A stretch of DNA of 64,000 nt. Origin: Punica granatum (taxonomy: Eukaryota > Streptophyta > Magnoliopsida > Myrtales > Lythraceae). Shown piece after piece: positions 35,211-50,300 of the stretch. The notes beneath the pieces are model-generated. The model did not search any database, was not told the DNA's origin, and saw nothing but the letters and a program-made list of their open reading frames with translations. Where the stretch lies: the NCBI RefSeq assembly GCF_007655135.1, contig NC_045129.1, positions 34,225,122 to 34,289,121 of the forward strand. Reading direction: 5' to 3'. Numbering within the stretch: position 1 is the first letter of the stretch; each line of letters starts with the position of its first letter. A program made the position numbers and the translations under genes.

Positions 35211-38009
35211 TTCTGCAGAGCAGAGGAAGGCTCGAAACGCAGACGACAGGCATAGACAGAGAGAGGGAGGGGGGGAAGGAGATGTTGGCGTCAGTCTGTC
35301 AGAAAATGAATGGTCGGCAATTATCGAAGGTATCAGCGCACGCCGTTGGTCCACGTGGCCGTGTCAGAGACAGGTCGGGGACAGTTGATCTTCCTCGGCG
35401 GCCGGCCGAGGGGCTTCCATTTCTTTTATTATTATTATTTTTCTAGAAGTCTTTTCCTTCTTATTTTCCGAGATAGGGATAGGCGCACTGACATAACCGT
35501 CAGCTCAGGGTCAAGAAATTTCAATTTAATTTCGGGAAAAATTTTAATATAATTCCGCCCTCATCGTTAGATGAAATCTTCTTACCATGGAATGGTGTAG
35601 TGGGTCGTGGGATTCAACGCATTCAACGATGGAAAAACTTGTATCATGATGACACGTAGTCATATTAGTAAAATCATAATTCTAGATGCAAGCTTTCTTG
35701 TTAAGGTCAAGTAAATAGAAATAAATAGACTATAAAAATTTTCACTAACAAGAATGAGAATCTAATCTATAATTATTCATGTGGCGCGCGTTGCATGGAC
35801 ATCCGCACAATTTCACTTTTGGGTAATACATTATGTTAAGTGGTAATTTTTAAGTGTTAATTTTATCCACACCATACAGATATTACACTTGCAATGGTAT
35901 TTCAAATTTTAAATGAATACTCAATTATTAAAGTATCGGATACTATATGAATATTACTAAGTGAATTACACTTAATTTTCAGTAAAGCTAATACTAAATA
36001 AATGTGCGTATATATTTTATGTAAGATGCTGTAAAAAAAATTTAACACAGTAGAGTCCTTATGTTATGTTAATTACCAATTGAATATATTAAACTCGTGT
36101 ATATGAACCAAGAGAAATCTCATGACGAAAGATGAAAAGGCCGATACACAAAAGAGGATTGATACAGGGCAATCTAAAACAAATGAAGAAGGGCACCGTG
36201 AGAAGAAAGATAGAGCGAAAATCAATTGATTAGAGTATTCCTCTCTTCGTAAATTGGCACATATAAGATTTGGCATGTGTCGTTAAAAGAATAATTTACT
36301 GAATTGATATAATACATACTGTATATATATGAATAGAATATTTACAACAATTGATATATAATTAATGGCGTAGGCTCGAAATGGTTTTTGATCATGAGTA
36401 TAGATATGCTCCAAACGATTATGTGAAAGATATTCATCGTACAAATGGAAGCTCCTCTTTGCAGTAGTCAACATGAATAACATGTATATAGATGTCGTTA
36501 ACTTTAGTATTCATGACTCGGTTTATATGCCTCAAAACTATTATGATCTTCATTGCCATCGCATGAATGTATATCATCGAAAGCCGCTTGAAACTTAATG
36601 GTGCCCCCTCCTGCTCTCATCAAGGCCATCCAGAAAACATCCGAAGGAAATATATACATCTGAAACACAAAAATTATCAAGGCATAGGGGAAGCACCGAC
36701 CCATATTGCAGCAACAATGAATACTAATGTTTTCGGCTCACTCTGCCTCAGCCCATTCTGGTTAGGCTCTAGGTTCAATTTTCAATCTCTATGTACTTTT
36801 GAAGGGTATCATGACCCCATGACTCTTGCAGACACTATCTTTTAATATTAATATTATGAATTATTCATCAAAAAAAAATCGAGAGAGAGGGAGAGGGAGA
36901 GGGGAGGAAGAGAAAGATGTTCTTGGGTGAAGAACAATCAGAGGGGTGAGGCGATGAAGGGAGAGATGCATATTGAGACTCCTCTGTTTGTGTCCAAGAA
37001 AATTTATTTTGCTTTAATTTTTAATAGAATGGTCAATATTCTAAGTTTGTTTTTCCGAGAAAGAGAAGATGAGGAACAGAGGGGAGGGAGATGTAAAGAG
37101 TTGGTAAAAGAAGATGAACGGAAAACATAATTAAATAATTATAATAAGAGCAAATTGATCAACGACGCAGTCATGCAATCACAAGCTGAGAGTTTTCGAT
37201 AATTTATTTGGAGCTGAGAGCTCTCGAATAGAGATTTATAGAGTTTACTGTTCTCCTTTAATATATTATATATTGATTTTTTAAGTTTATACATGCGTTT
37301 TCATGTATGATTGGGTTCCTACCCAACACATAATGGGTTCTTTCTCTTTGCTCATACTCTCTCGATCACTTTGAGCAATTCAAGATTCGCTTAAGCATCA
37401 GATGGATAATCTCGAGACCCATGCCTCAGCCGGTTCGATTTCCGGTCTGATTCTGATAACACTGCAATTTCCGCTCGAGTCAAGGGGGTTTCGAAGGAGA
37501 AGAAGAATCAGAGGAGGCGGAGAAGATGAGCTGATGAAGAAGAACATCAGGAAGAGTCAAAGGGGAAGTGAGGAACTCGGGAAGAAGACGACTAGGGCAT
37601 GTAGGGTTTCCGATTTTTTCCAGATTTCAACTCTGTTGCTCTGCATTCTGATGATTTCTAATTTTCTACAATTCCGCTCGGGTCGGGAGGAAGGAGTTCG
37701 GGTCGGATTCCGCTTAAAATTTATGAACTCGCGAACCGGCCGGTTCGAATGGGTTCACGTAAAACCGGCCGATTTTTTGGGTTCGCTAGATTTTTTATGC
37801 ATTTTCGATTTTTAAGCGAACCAGCCGGTCCGGTCCAGTTCTGATAACAATGGTTCACGTTTGTCTTGCGGGGCCTACTATACCGAGAAGATGAGGTAGG
37901 CCCTATAAGAGGTGGAGGAAGGACATAAAAAGCCCTTCGGCTATCAAGTTTTTGGAGACCTATCTATCGGGAATAAAAGGTGGCCTATCAAGTTGAGGAA
38001 GGGGTCTTG

Positions 38010-38150
38010 GTGTAGTGATATAACGCGCCTTTCGGAGCTCATAAGTCATCGGTTCGATCCTCATTAGTGGGACTTATGCGTTCCTTCATTTAGCTTTATT
38101 TCATTTCGTTATACTAAATCTATGTGCCTCCCTTATTATCAAAAAAGAAA
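38010..38150 (+). repeat. SINE-like tRNA-derived repeat
   Basis: TTGGTGTAGTGATATAACGC (box-A region) and GGTTCGATCC (a near-perfect B-box) lie about 43 nt apart, the spacing of an RNA polymerase III internal promoter. The rest cannot fold as a tRNA acceptor stem, so this is not a tRNA gene. Ends with ATCAAAAAAG near 38147. Confidence 0.55.
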
Positions 38151-38619
38151 GGCCGAATTAGTTTCGAAATAGTAAAAATTTTCCCACATCACGGTTCTAG
38201 TTTGCAGCTGATGCAAGAGACCTGGCTAAAAGACGAGCAAAATGGAGCCCTCCTATAGATCGGGTTTGATCCTCTGCAGTTCATATGGAACTATATAGAG
38301 TCCAATTGATGGTCCAAATCAAATCCTATCCTCTCCACCGTCCGTTGCGGGTGGGATTCCACACCGATGCCATCAACCGGACCATCCAGGCATCTACGAT
38401 CTGCTATCCTTCTAGCTCCTGCCGTACTTCATGGCTACAAACAATTGCACTGGTCCTTTCAGGGCCACGTGATAGGCCTGGGAACCATTTCGAAGGCCAC
38501 ATCCCTTCTCATTTTATATGTGCTTTGCATGGGCCAGAGAAAGGCGCCCAGGTAAGCCCAAGCCCAGTCAAAGAAGCCCACAACTTGAGAATTTCGTTTT
38601 TTCTTTTTTAAAGAGACTT

Positions 38620-38755
38620 ATGAACCTAGAAGAAGATAAATAGTAAAGAAAAATAAAAGGGCACGGGAAGCCCACTGACGATGATTGAACTCATAACTTT
38701 TTGCTCTTAGATCGAGGACAATGTCACTGCATCAAACCCTTTTTCTCGGGAATAC
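38620..38755 (-). repeat. SINE-like tRNA-derived repeat
   Basis: On the minus strand GGTTTGATGCAGTGACATTG (box-A-like) is followed after about 35 nt by GAGTTCAATCATC (B-box-like), then a non-tRNA body containing GTGGGCTTCCCGTGCCC. Orientation is opposite to the copy at 38010-38150. Confidence 0.45.
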
Positions 38756-40922
38756 TTGATCTTTTAGTATTCGGTTGACACCACATCGTGTAAATGCGGC
38801 ACAGCACATCCAAAATGGTTTACCAAGCCTATTGATGTATGTTAATCATCGGAATCATGATGGTCACGTGAATGAGAGCAATACTGCTATAAGCTAAAAA
38901 TGTCCTCAGTTGTTTTCGTAAGCATGAAATCGACTGACCGGAGAGACATGCACCCATGGAACACCAACTTAGCTCTTTGATGCGGCATGGAATTCTAAGA
39001 TGTGACTATAAGTATATACTAACCATTATAAGAGATCAACCTCATCAAAACAACTTAGTTTACCATCTAGTTATTTAAAACTGGCGACGAAGGACCGTAA
39101 GCAAGGATAAGCGGGATAGGTGGTTCCTTCAGATGGCTATGGGCTGCAAAGAGGCTGCAAGATGGGTGGGCTAGATTCTCGACCCTCCTTAGGGGGGAGG
39201 ATCGGGTGTGGGACGATGACAACATAGGAGTCGGTTTCTCATTCCCGGTTCCGATGAATAGAGTTGGCTAGACATATGGAAGTGATGCTGCGATCTTCAG
39301 GAAATATGAAAATCAGGAAACAGAGAATGCCCTTTCCAGGAAGTCCAGGCTCCTGCACTGTGCTCCATATTTGATGGCAAAGTTCAAGGAATTCAACTCT
39401 TCGGGCTCATGACTGATTCATGTACAATTTCAACTTCGAAACAAAACAATTCTAAACTATAGTTTCCTCTCTCTTGCTTGCAGATGATGTTTTTTAATTC
39501 GACTTGCCGGAAAAATGGACCAAAACCAGAAAGCTTGTCCCTGTCAGTGTTATGTGGGAAAATTGGCAAAAGGGCCCCAAGAGTTGACTCTGCAGCAAAC
39601 TCATCCGGCCTGTTTCATATCTGCAACAACAACGCCATTAAACTAAAGCCACAGTCGTGAGTTTGTCGGTTGAGACGGTTCAGCTGAACCTAGAGGTCAT
39701 GATCAGCATGATGTGTGCGACCACCTAATGTAAGGAGTTGTCTTCATCGACAGACGAAATACTGTTCTTGCCCCAGGACGGACAGGACTGCTTTCACGAC
39801 CATCGTACTTCATTCGCAAGACAAGGCGAATTTTGCCTATTTAATTAACTCAAGACCAGTATCTGCTACAAATGGAATATTCCGCTCATACTGTATGGAG
39901 AAACTAAGCGATCATTGATGCTAAATCTATTTTTGACTCGGAATAAGCATGTTCTCCGGTTAACAAATATCCTAATAAGTTCGGTCATTGACGACTGCGA
40001 GGTGCTGCATGGGAGTTTTGAAGCTCGTCGAACAGAGCAAAGTCTGACGGTCACAGCTCACAAAGTATTGGATCTTACGATCTGAGCCTCTGAACGGATT
40101 CGCAGGACCTTAGTAAGCTAGCCTCCGACGGTACGGAAGAGCCTCAACTCTGATCCCTTCCAAGGAAATTTTTTTGCTGTAAACAGAACCAAAGAGGCAA
40201 GCATCTTACCTCCCTTTGACTCTTTCAAGACAAAGAACAGCAGGGTTAGGTGATTTGTGAGGATAGGGAGATTCCCATTGAATTAAAAGGGCGTGCTTAA
40301 TTAAGATTCCACCAAGAACCCAACAAACCCCTTAAACCACTATTGTTCATCCTCATCCTATCATTGTACTCCCCGAAGGGTCCCACCCGACCCTCTCTCA
40401 TCATTGGTTGGCCCCTCTCGTGCCTCCAAGTGTCACCCCCATCATGCTCCTCACGAATTTTAGCGTTTCTTCCGTTGACAATTGCAAAGAAGAACGAGGA
40501 AGAAGACACGCCGTGCGATGCAGCGACACATGGTATTCTGTAAAATTCAGACGTTTCACGTTAAAAGAAACTTCGTATGTTCTTTTACAGGATCCATGAG
40601 CTTCAGATAATTCCCGTGCAGTCGGGCCTGCTAGAACTCTCCAAATATTGACCTTTTCCCATTTCAAACCTTATGTTTTCTCATGATTGTTGACATGTTT
40701 TCTTGTGTTTCCGGAAATGGGTTGCATGTCTAAAGACAGAAGCAAACGTGACAAAGGGTTTGTGATTTCTAAATTAAAGACTGACTGATTGATTCATTTT
40801 GTTCTTCTTAATCAGTCATCTACCCAAAGGGGAACAAATTCCAAGTCAACGCAAATGGACAAGAACATAAGTTCAAGGCATCCCACATCACCAAAAAGTT
40901 GGACATTGTCTTCTTCTTCATC

Positions 40923-40930
40923 TATATATA
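40923..40930 (+). promoter_or_regulatory. TATA box of the ERF gene
   Basis: TATATATA lies 90 bases upstream of the ATG at 41020, which would put the transcription start about 60 bases before the ATG. The sequence between is pyrimidine-rich, as in a plant leader. Confidence 0.55.
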
Positions 40931-41019
40931 ATCCTCCTCCTCTGTCATCTCCCCCCAAACCAAAACTTGCTTTATAGTCTCTGATAGTTTTTGTTCATTC
41001 TGTCTTCCGGAACTGTGCC

Positions 41020-41895
41020 ATGGAAATTCAGTTCCACAGGCAGCAGGAGGGATCGCGGGTGTCTCTCTCACCCAACAAGCGGAGCAGCGGCAGTCTTGGA
41101 AAGTCCAAGGGGCCATCGGGAATGGGGATGAACTCTGCCAGGACCAAGTTTGTCGGGGTGAGGCAAAGGCCCTCGGGCAAATGGGTGGGGGAGATCAAAG
41201 ACACGACCCAGAAGATACGGATGTGGCTAGGGACTTTCGACACGGCCGAGGAAGCTGCGAGGGCCTACGACGAGGCCGCCTGCCTGCTTCGCGGGTCCAA
41301 TACCCGAACCAACTTCTCCAACCGGAGTGCTCCCATAAACTCCGCTCTTTCCATCAAGATCAGGAAGCTCCTTAATCACAAACTAAGCTTGAAAAAGAAG
41401 CCGATTCCCGTGCCAGATTCCACGGTGCCACCCTCCAGCGTCGTGTTAACGAGTTCTCCTACCAGCAGTAACAGCTATAACTGTAATGGCAGCGGTGTTA
41501 ATTCCCCATCTAGTGGCATTCGATCCCAAGATGCCCAGATGTTTAGCTCGGATGCATATAGACCTGACTTGAGCTACTGTACTGGTATATATGAACCGAA
41601 CATATCCCAGAATGACTACTCGTGGGCAGTCATGCCTGGGTTTAGTTATGGCTACCCCATCACGTTAATCCAGGAGGCAGAGGAGGTACTGAGACAGGAT
41701 TCATTGTTCGCGGGAGCAGGGGAGGCCGCAGAGCTGAGTGAGTTCGATCGCATGAAAGTGGAAAGGCAAATCTCCGCATCTCTATACGCAATGAACGGGT
41801 TGAATGAGTGCTTGGATAAGTCGTATAATAACTTGGACGAAGCTCCATCACTGTGGGATCTCCCGACTCTCAGTCGGTTGTTCTGTCAGGGCTGA
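41020..41895 (+). CDS. AP2/ERF transcription factor, ERN / RAP2-11-like
   Basis: Single-exon gene, 291 residues, nuclear DNA-binding activator or regulator. One AP2 domain at about residues 44-100: [39 protein letters not shown] and [14 protein letters not shown], with the Arg and Trp residues that contact GCC-type DNA. The N-terminus [11 protein letters not shown] and the [11 protein letters not shown] segment after the domain resemble legume ERN1/ERN2 and the RAP2-11 branch (family knowledge). The rest is serine/asparagine-rich, and the C-terminus ends [13 protein letters not shown]. In legumes ERN proteins act in rhizobial infection, while RAP2-11 acts in low-potassium signalling; which role applies here is unknown. 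Convergent with the alpha-tubulin gene. Confidence 0.92.
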   Translation: MEIQFHRQQEGSRVSLSPNKRSSGSLGKSKGPSGMGMNSARTKFVGVRQRPSGKWVGEIKDTTQKIRMWLGTFDTAEEAARAYDEAACLLRGSNTRTNFSNRSAPINSALSIKIRKLLNHKLSLKKKPIPVPDSTVPPSSVVLTSSPTSSNSYNCNGSGVNSPSSGIRSQDAQMFSSDAYRPDLSYCTGIYEPNISQNDYSWAVMPGFSYGYPITLIQEAEEVLRQDSLFAGAGEAAELSEFDRMKVERQISASLYAMNGLNECLDKSYNNLDEAPSLWDLPTLSRLFCQG

Positions 41896-42756
41896 CTTCA
41901 CTCTCACTACCCATTGAGAACATAGGAGTTGATCCGGTTCCAATGTAATGGAGGATTCTGTTTTTTCATGTTCAGTTGAATAGATGTCTCCGAGGAAGTC
42001 GGGAAGTAACTGGGAATCAAAACTTGTAATATTGCGAATTCGAATCGGCCTTGGAATGCAGTCATCAAATAGCTTGGTTGCGATAATTTTCAAGTCGACT
42101 TAGTTCTCTGTTGCTAAAACAGTTTTAACTGCTGTGGCTGTTGAATAGGCTTTATGAGTGGTTTTGCTGCCAAGCAACCACCGTTTCATGGTAGTTGGCT
42201 TTATATTTTCCATAAAAATGGATGCATGTTTTCGGGCAGATTCGATGGACGCGATTATTGCAGGTGTAAGGTCAAAATATAATTAAATGACAACATAAAT
42301 GATAAGTCTCAGGACCACGACACTCATGTCGGTTGGCCTCTCGTGGGCCTTATCATGGAGCCATAATGTGTGGAGTTTGGTTGAAGAACTACATAAGCAA
42401 ACTGTCCCTAAAAAATCTTCTAAAAATGATGAGTTCAACTAATCAAGTTCTTCGTGTAGCACTGACCGGGCAGATCCGAAGTTAAATCCAATGATCTCCA
42501 CAAAGGAATGGGTAGATGCACGAAGAGAATAAACGCGATGATGAAAAATATAACCGATGAAAAAAATATTTCTCCCCCGACACGAAGCAAAAGCACAATA
42601 CACATAACAAAAGCACAATTTCTCCGAAACTCACAGCAAGAAAAAGAAATCCAAGAGACAACAGGACACAGGAATTATGCAGGGCAAGAGACAGACCCTA
42701 TGAACACAGATCCTAAAACATGACAATATATCTTTGTCCATGCACACGCTCCTCTA

Positions 42757-44734
<1,978 letters not shown>

Positions 44735-45439
44735 TGTTCCGGCGGCAGCGAAAACCCTAGCTCTGCCGCTCCGATCGAAGAAGGAAGAGGACGAAATGAA
44801 AGCGTTCCTCTCGAACCGCTCGAGAGAACCAACTAATAATAATAATAAAGGAGAAAAAAGAAAATTGGGAATTTGAGAGAATTTTGGGATCCGCCCTCAA
44901 AATTTAATAATAGCAAAAACGGACGTCCCACTTCGACGCCAGCCTTGCTGTGGGACCCGCTGGCTTGACTGGATTGACCGCAGTGCCCCCTGAGGGTCTC
45001 CCCTGCGGGTGTTAATCCCGTTAATATGGTCGGGTGAGTGAGGGTAGAATGGAGAATCAAAATTTACTGGGCGGATGGGCCATGTGCGGCTGTGGGGACA
45101 AATGACATGCGATGCTTCGTTGTGTTGCAGGCAGGCTTTTACTATTTTTCTCTTATTTTTCTTACTTTCTTTTTTTTTTGTCTTTTTGTTCGCGCGAACG
45201 GGATGTTTTCGATTTCAAAAATCATCCCTCCAAACTCAAAATTAAACTCATATCCGTTGAATAGTCATTGAATATTATACAAATCACAATTCATATTATT
45301 ATGAGTGAGATTTTAAATTATAAGAATTTTTAGCTTGATTATTAAAAGGATGTAGCAATATTATTTCAATTTATTAGTTGAAATACCAGTTTAATTCCGA
45401 ACATAAGATGTTTCTAGTTAGTTTCAAATTATCATTACT

Positions 45440-45560
45440 CTTATCTTCAAAGGTGATGATCTAGTGATTTCGAATTCTACTCCGATACAGTTTGGCAACC
45501 CAAGTTCTTTGGTTTGAATCCCCTCTACGTATTTGTCGAAAACATTTGTTAGAAGCGTGT
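45440..45560 (+). repeat. SINE-like tRNA-derived repeat
   Basis: GGTGATGATCTAGTGATTTCG (box-A-like) followed about 45 nt later by GGTTTGAATCCCC (B-box-like). The intervening bases do not form a tRNA anticodon arm. Ends unclear. Confidence 0.45.
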
Positions 45561-48500
45561 TCTTTTTGGGCATGGGAATAGAGAACATGGTGAACTATAT
45601 ATACTAAGTCTTTGGTGGATACAACATTAATAAGGCTAGTATTTGCGCTGGTTGTTCAGCTCATTTAATGTGTTCGCTATTGAATACAAAAGCTTGAACA
45701 TTGCTTAATAGGTAACCATAAAGTCCTACTGCAGCTGCCGCCTTCTATTCATTAGGGGGGAAAAAAAATTTACACTACTATTTCTTTGGGGTAAATACAA
45801 TACAATCCTATTTAGTGGGCGCGGGTTCGACGTGCAACGTACCCACGACACGTCTAATCGAGTTCAGATCATCGCTCAAAATCTCGTAATTAGGCCAGTT
45901 GCATCATTTTAGTTTCCAAGCAGATAAGGTCGTAGAGTCTATGCTAAAAACGAGCCTATCTCGCTGGTAACACTTCGGTTTATATTTTTAGGAATGAGAC
46001 GAGATGAGACATGATATCGTACCGAACATTGTTGGCAATGCTAATGAAGACAAAAACATGGCAAGCTTTTTTCGGAGATTCTTCCTTTTGATCTGGGCCT
46101 GGCTAAGAAGATGAGCTTTTTATTGTATAAATGCAACATGTAAGGTATGGGTCCAATTATTGCAAGATATTTAAGGGGACTTAACCACGGTTGTTCTTCC
46201 ATTTGGTGGACGGGCTGGGGGTTTGTGGGACCTTAAGGAAAGCTGGAATTTTGATATTTTGAGTGTTCATGACGGTGACCTCGATGAGGTTGGCAATCAC
46301 ATGGCATTTATATTCCCATCCATCTCAGATGGCTCGATAGTTCAACTAATCAAGTAGATAAAAAGGAGTAATGGCTTGGCAGCTAACTTAACATTTTATA
46401 TATTTTTCAGTGAAATCACGTGGTGTTTAGCCTATGGCTGCGAATAATTCTCATTTCTTAGCCTTTATCTACAGTTATTGTTCGCGTGTGTCGGACATGC
46501 GCGTGAAACATACACTTATGATATGTTTGTTGGTCGAGATAAGGATAGGATTTAAGAGATCTCTATTTTGTGCTACGTGGACGCGAAGATGGGATGACAA
46601 CCTGGACGGGACAAGATATTGCATGGACAATATGTAAAATCCGGCTTAGGGATATAATTAACTTCGATTACAATAACAAATTATTTGTAAGGATGGAAAT
46701 AGGCAACTGAGAGGGGCAATGGACTCAATGCCGACCACCTCCGAGGATGTCGGCGGCCTCGATCGGGTAAAGTTGAGGTCGCCAATGACATATGAGGCTG
46801 CCAGCAATCTTACCGAACTGGTGATCTGCGGTGATTGAATGGGAGTTTTGAGGTTTGAAAGAGGTTTATGGCAAGCTTCTCGTGATGAATTGAGCTGGAA
46901 ATACGATAGCTTTTTGGCATGTAGATCACATGCCATTCATCTCTATCATCTACCGTGATAAAATGACATTTCGCTTTTTGATATTCTAAAGTTGATTGCG
47001 AAAACTCGTCATGGGCCATGCCAGCGGCCCCGAACAGTTGGCCCAAATTTGCCCATTGTATGTATAGGAGAAGATGTGCATGCCCCAACGTGGTTACACT
47101 ACACGTGCCAAAATTGTGGTCACACAAAGGCGCCTAAACATTAGCTCATTAAAATTTCACATAAAAACTTACAAAAAAAAAATAAAAAAATATATATATG
47201 AAAAAAAATAAAATAAAAGAGCTAACCGAGAAGAGAAGTTATCGAGTGATCCTACCTCGTCACGTGGTGTGAGGAAAAACCTATCAAATTGCATAAAACT
47301 AGAGACTTGATGCTAATCACTTGGATAGTTGTCATAATTATTATTCATTAAAGAATTTTTATTGGTTCTTCCTTTCCACGTTATTTGAGGTATGATCCTC
47401 TAAAATTTTCTCATCTGAGAGATTATGTTGGTGTCTTTGCAGAGCTGACCATTGAAAACACCATTTCCCATTTACGTTTTTTCTTTCCTCTCAAATTTTT
47501 ACTTTGCAATTTTTATCTTCCCTTCCTATGATCAAGACATGTGATCCTCAACACAGAAAGGAAGTTTAATACAATAACACTACCGGTCGACATGGAATTT
47601 ACAAAAAGATTCTAAATTCGATTCTTATTAGTTGTTAGTGGCACTTTCTGTATTCTCTATTTCCGAATCTCTTATCCCCTAAATAGGTTCATAAACTTCC
47701 ATTATAATCGAAAAAATGTGGTTCCTCGCCTGCAATATATTTTGGGCATTTCCCTTCTCATAATTAGAACTAGAAGTCCAATAAGCAAAGCTAGCAAGGT
47801 GAAAATGCGTTACCATTTCCCAAGCCCAAAAATAGAGAAGGCTTTGTTCTTGGCCCATTAGGCCTCGCCTTTGCCAACATTTCTTCATACATACCCAGCA
47901 ATCGATATGTGGGCTTGGCCTACCATCGGGGTCCATCTCAGCAGCCCAATGGTTTTGCAGGTTTGTTAGGACCACTCCACGAACGAAACAATTCGGACGA
48001 TGCATGATGTCAGTCGTCATGATTCCTGAAAAGAATGAATGGAAAGCTCACGTGGCGGAGATGGTCGGTACAGTCCAAAGTCCCACTCATCGAAATGTCT
48101 CAAAAGATGGTGTAGCCTAACGTGGAAAGCATATATCATTAGGATTGGTAGGATGTACATATGTATGCGAATGAGGTTGGGAAAGTTCAGTTAGTTTCAC
48201 CGCGCTACTAGGGTGGGGCACACAAGCGAGCTTGAGCTCAATAAAATCAAGCTGGATTCGAGTTTTGATCGAGCAAATCCTCCGAAGAAACCGTGTCCGA
48301 TAATGACAACATCGACTAGGGCAAAAACAACTCAGATGGAGAAAGTTGCTGATCGGAGCAGCAAGGTTCTCCTTTCACGAGGCGAAATTAAATATTCCGA
48401 AATGTCAAATTGACAAAAACACCCTCGGTGCTCGTGACTTTTTTCCTAACGTCAAAGCGACCGCAACCTGGAAAGTATCGCCCGCTTTCGGAATTTTTCG

Positions 48501-49269
48501 GAATTAAAGAAAAAGAAAAAGAAAAATAAAACTCTCAATTGACGCCGGGGGCAAGGCCCAACGGCTGTCACGTGCATTTCCTAATTTGCCCTCGGGATAT
48601 ATTCATGGTTCAAAATTGCTTTGGATCTGAATAAAGGGGCTTTGAATCTTTTTTGGCTCATCTGTCTCACTCAACATAAAGTCAATGGTTGTTGGCCTTT
48701 GAGCATTGAGGTCCCTTCCAAGTCAAAATTTGAACCACAACCCCACACCCATCTGAAATGACCCATTTACCCTCCATGTCATTGTCTCGTCTCGCTGGTA
48801 CGGCATACTATTGCGAGATATAATTTAATGACGGCATTAATGTGATAGAGAAATTGTGGAAGTGAATTTGTAAATGCGATTTCTCACTACTCATAAAGCC
48901 TTAATGGTCGAAAAATGATAAAAACTTATAGGTTTCAAATTGACGTAAAGTTTCATGATATAAAGAATGTAAAGCATGATAAAAGTAAAGATCTTGCCCA
49001 ATTAAATGTCACGTGTGTGAGGTGGAAATATTGAAAGTTTGGTGAATGTGAAGTTGGACTTGGAAATAGTTCACATGCAAGTCCAAGTTGGTGGGAGTAC
49101 TTCTTCCTCCACTCCCCACTTTTGGAGCAATAAGAATAGATTTCTTATAACTTTTATTGTCCTCGTTCAATAATATTTTTCAATTTCTGCAGAAGTATTG
49201 TTATCATGGAAATGTCTTAACGTTTACGAGAAGAATATATACATTATTAAGACATGATAACTATCTGAT

Positions 49270-49455
49270 TTTTTTTGTTATTTATATTCTCTAGTATTCA
49301 AAAATCTATATGCCTTCAATTAATCAATTTCGAGTCAGGCCAATTTATTAAGGAATAAAACTCTTTCAATGTGGATTTTCTCTATTCATAAGACTCAAAC
49401 TTGAGATATTATTTAAGGAAAATAAGTGTTGAACCACTTCAACAAACACACGTTA
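49270..49455 (-). repeat. SINE, same family as 20518-20699
   Basis: On the minus strand it shows GTGGTTCAACACTTATTTTCC, TTTGAGTCTTATGAATAGAG, GAAAGAGTTTTATTCC and an A8 tail at 49277-49270, in the same order as the 20.6-kb copy. Target duplication not evident. Confidence 0.65.
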
Positions 49456-50225
49456 CTAATGTTTGAATTTTTTAGATTGAAATGACTAAACAATATGCGA
49501 TCATATACTCTTTATGTACTATAATTGAATCTGATTCCTCGATTTTCAACAAACCATTTTCAACATGTCTCTTAAGTCTTAAGGCCTGATATTTAACTAG
49601 GGGACTGCTAGCCAGTTCCCTATTGACTTGAAAAGCCCTTAATTCAATTTCCATTACTGTCCCTGATCACTCCTCTAGTCCTGCTTGTCCGGTCATCCGA
49701 TCGCCGAGCCATCCATGTTTAGCGTTGCCCACCCATAAGGTGGTGGACTCCAAAGAACATGGACGCTAGTTTTCAGCCGCGGCCGATATTGAATTTGTAA
49801 CTTTCCGAATCATCATAATGTTGCCATTCTCCCTTTATTGAATTTTGCAGGGGCAAGAAGGGCAACGCAATAGACTCCAACGAGAGATTCCATACAGCAG
49901 AATTTGCTTTTCAAATAATATTAGAAAAGATAATGGCAAATACGTGATTTAGTCGAAATCGGAGGTCAAAGAGCTCGCCGGAGAGCAGCCACTGCCCGCA
50001 AGTGCCGATCGGCCCCCGAGTTGTACCCTCTACGGTCCAGATCGGGCGATGACTTCGATCCGACGGTCTAGAATACATTAAACGGGAGCGAAGCAGCCTT
50101 CCGTTGAAGACAACGTTTCTCACTCGCAGTCGTCGACAAAACCCGCCCCTCACCGCTACCTTTCCTTCGTATATTTAATAAGCGCGCCGCTCCTTCTTCC
50201 CCCCACCTTCCTCCTCTCCGCTTCC

Positions 50226-50263
50226 ACCGTACGCATCTCTCCCTCTCCCTCTCCCTCTCTCTC
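50226..50263 (+). promoter_or_regulatory. CT-rich leader of the carrier gene
   Basis: A CTCTCCCTCTCC-type tract 40 bases before the ATG at 50301. A TATA-like TATATTTAATAA lies at about 50169-50180. The spacing suits TATA box, start site and pyrimidine-rich leader. Confidence 0.45.
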
Positions 50264-50300
50264 TGGGACCTCGGGGGCGTCAATCCAGATCAAGATTGAG

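Larger units (their letters stand above)
35211..41019. other. Gene-free spacer with SINE-like and TIR-element fragments
   Basis: Leftmost few hundred bases are the promoter of the hydrolase gene; rightmost few hundred the promoter of the ERF gene. Between them there is no supportable exon. SINE-like copies are at about 38010-38150 and 38620-38755. The stretch 37396-37853 carries two sequences ending TTCTGATAACA(C/A)TG, like the right end of the element at 6659-7283. The ORFs 37402-37815 and 38285-38611 lack domains and overlap these repeats. Confidence 0.55.
44735..50300. other. Gene-free spacer with SINE-like repeats
   Basis: The left end is the alpha-tubulin promoter and the right end the carrier-gene promoter and leader. 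A SINE-like copy lies at about 45440-45560 and another of the family found at 20518-20699 lies at 49270-49455. ORFs such as 46434-46637 and 47679-48020 carry no domain and no splice support. Confidence 0.55.

Noticed and set aside
38016..38090. Possible tRNA gene (TGGTGTAGTGAT and GGTTCGATCC)
   Set aside because: A- and B-box motifs are present but the acceptor and anticodon stems cannot pair; a SINE head explains it better.
38285..38611. Plus-strand 108-codon ORF
   Set aside because: No domain, sits among repeat fragments, and no supporting start or splice context.
40297..40509. Minus-strand small ORF resembling a secreted peptide
   Set aside because: The apparent start is not an ATG; the real ATG nearby is in another frame and stops after about 23 codons.
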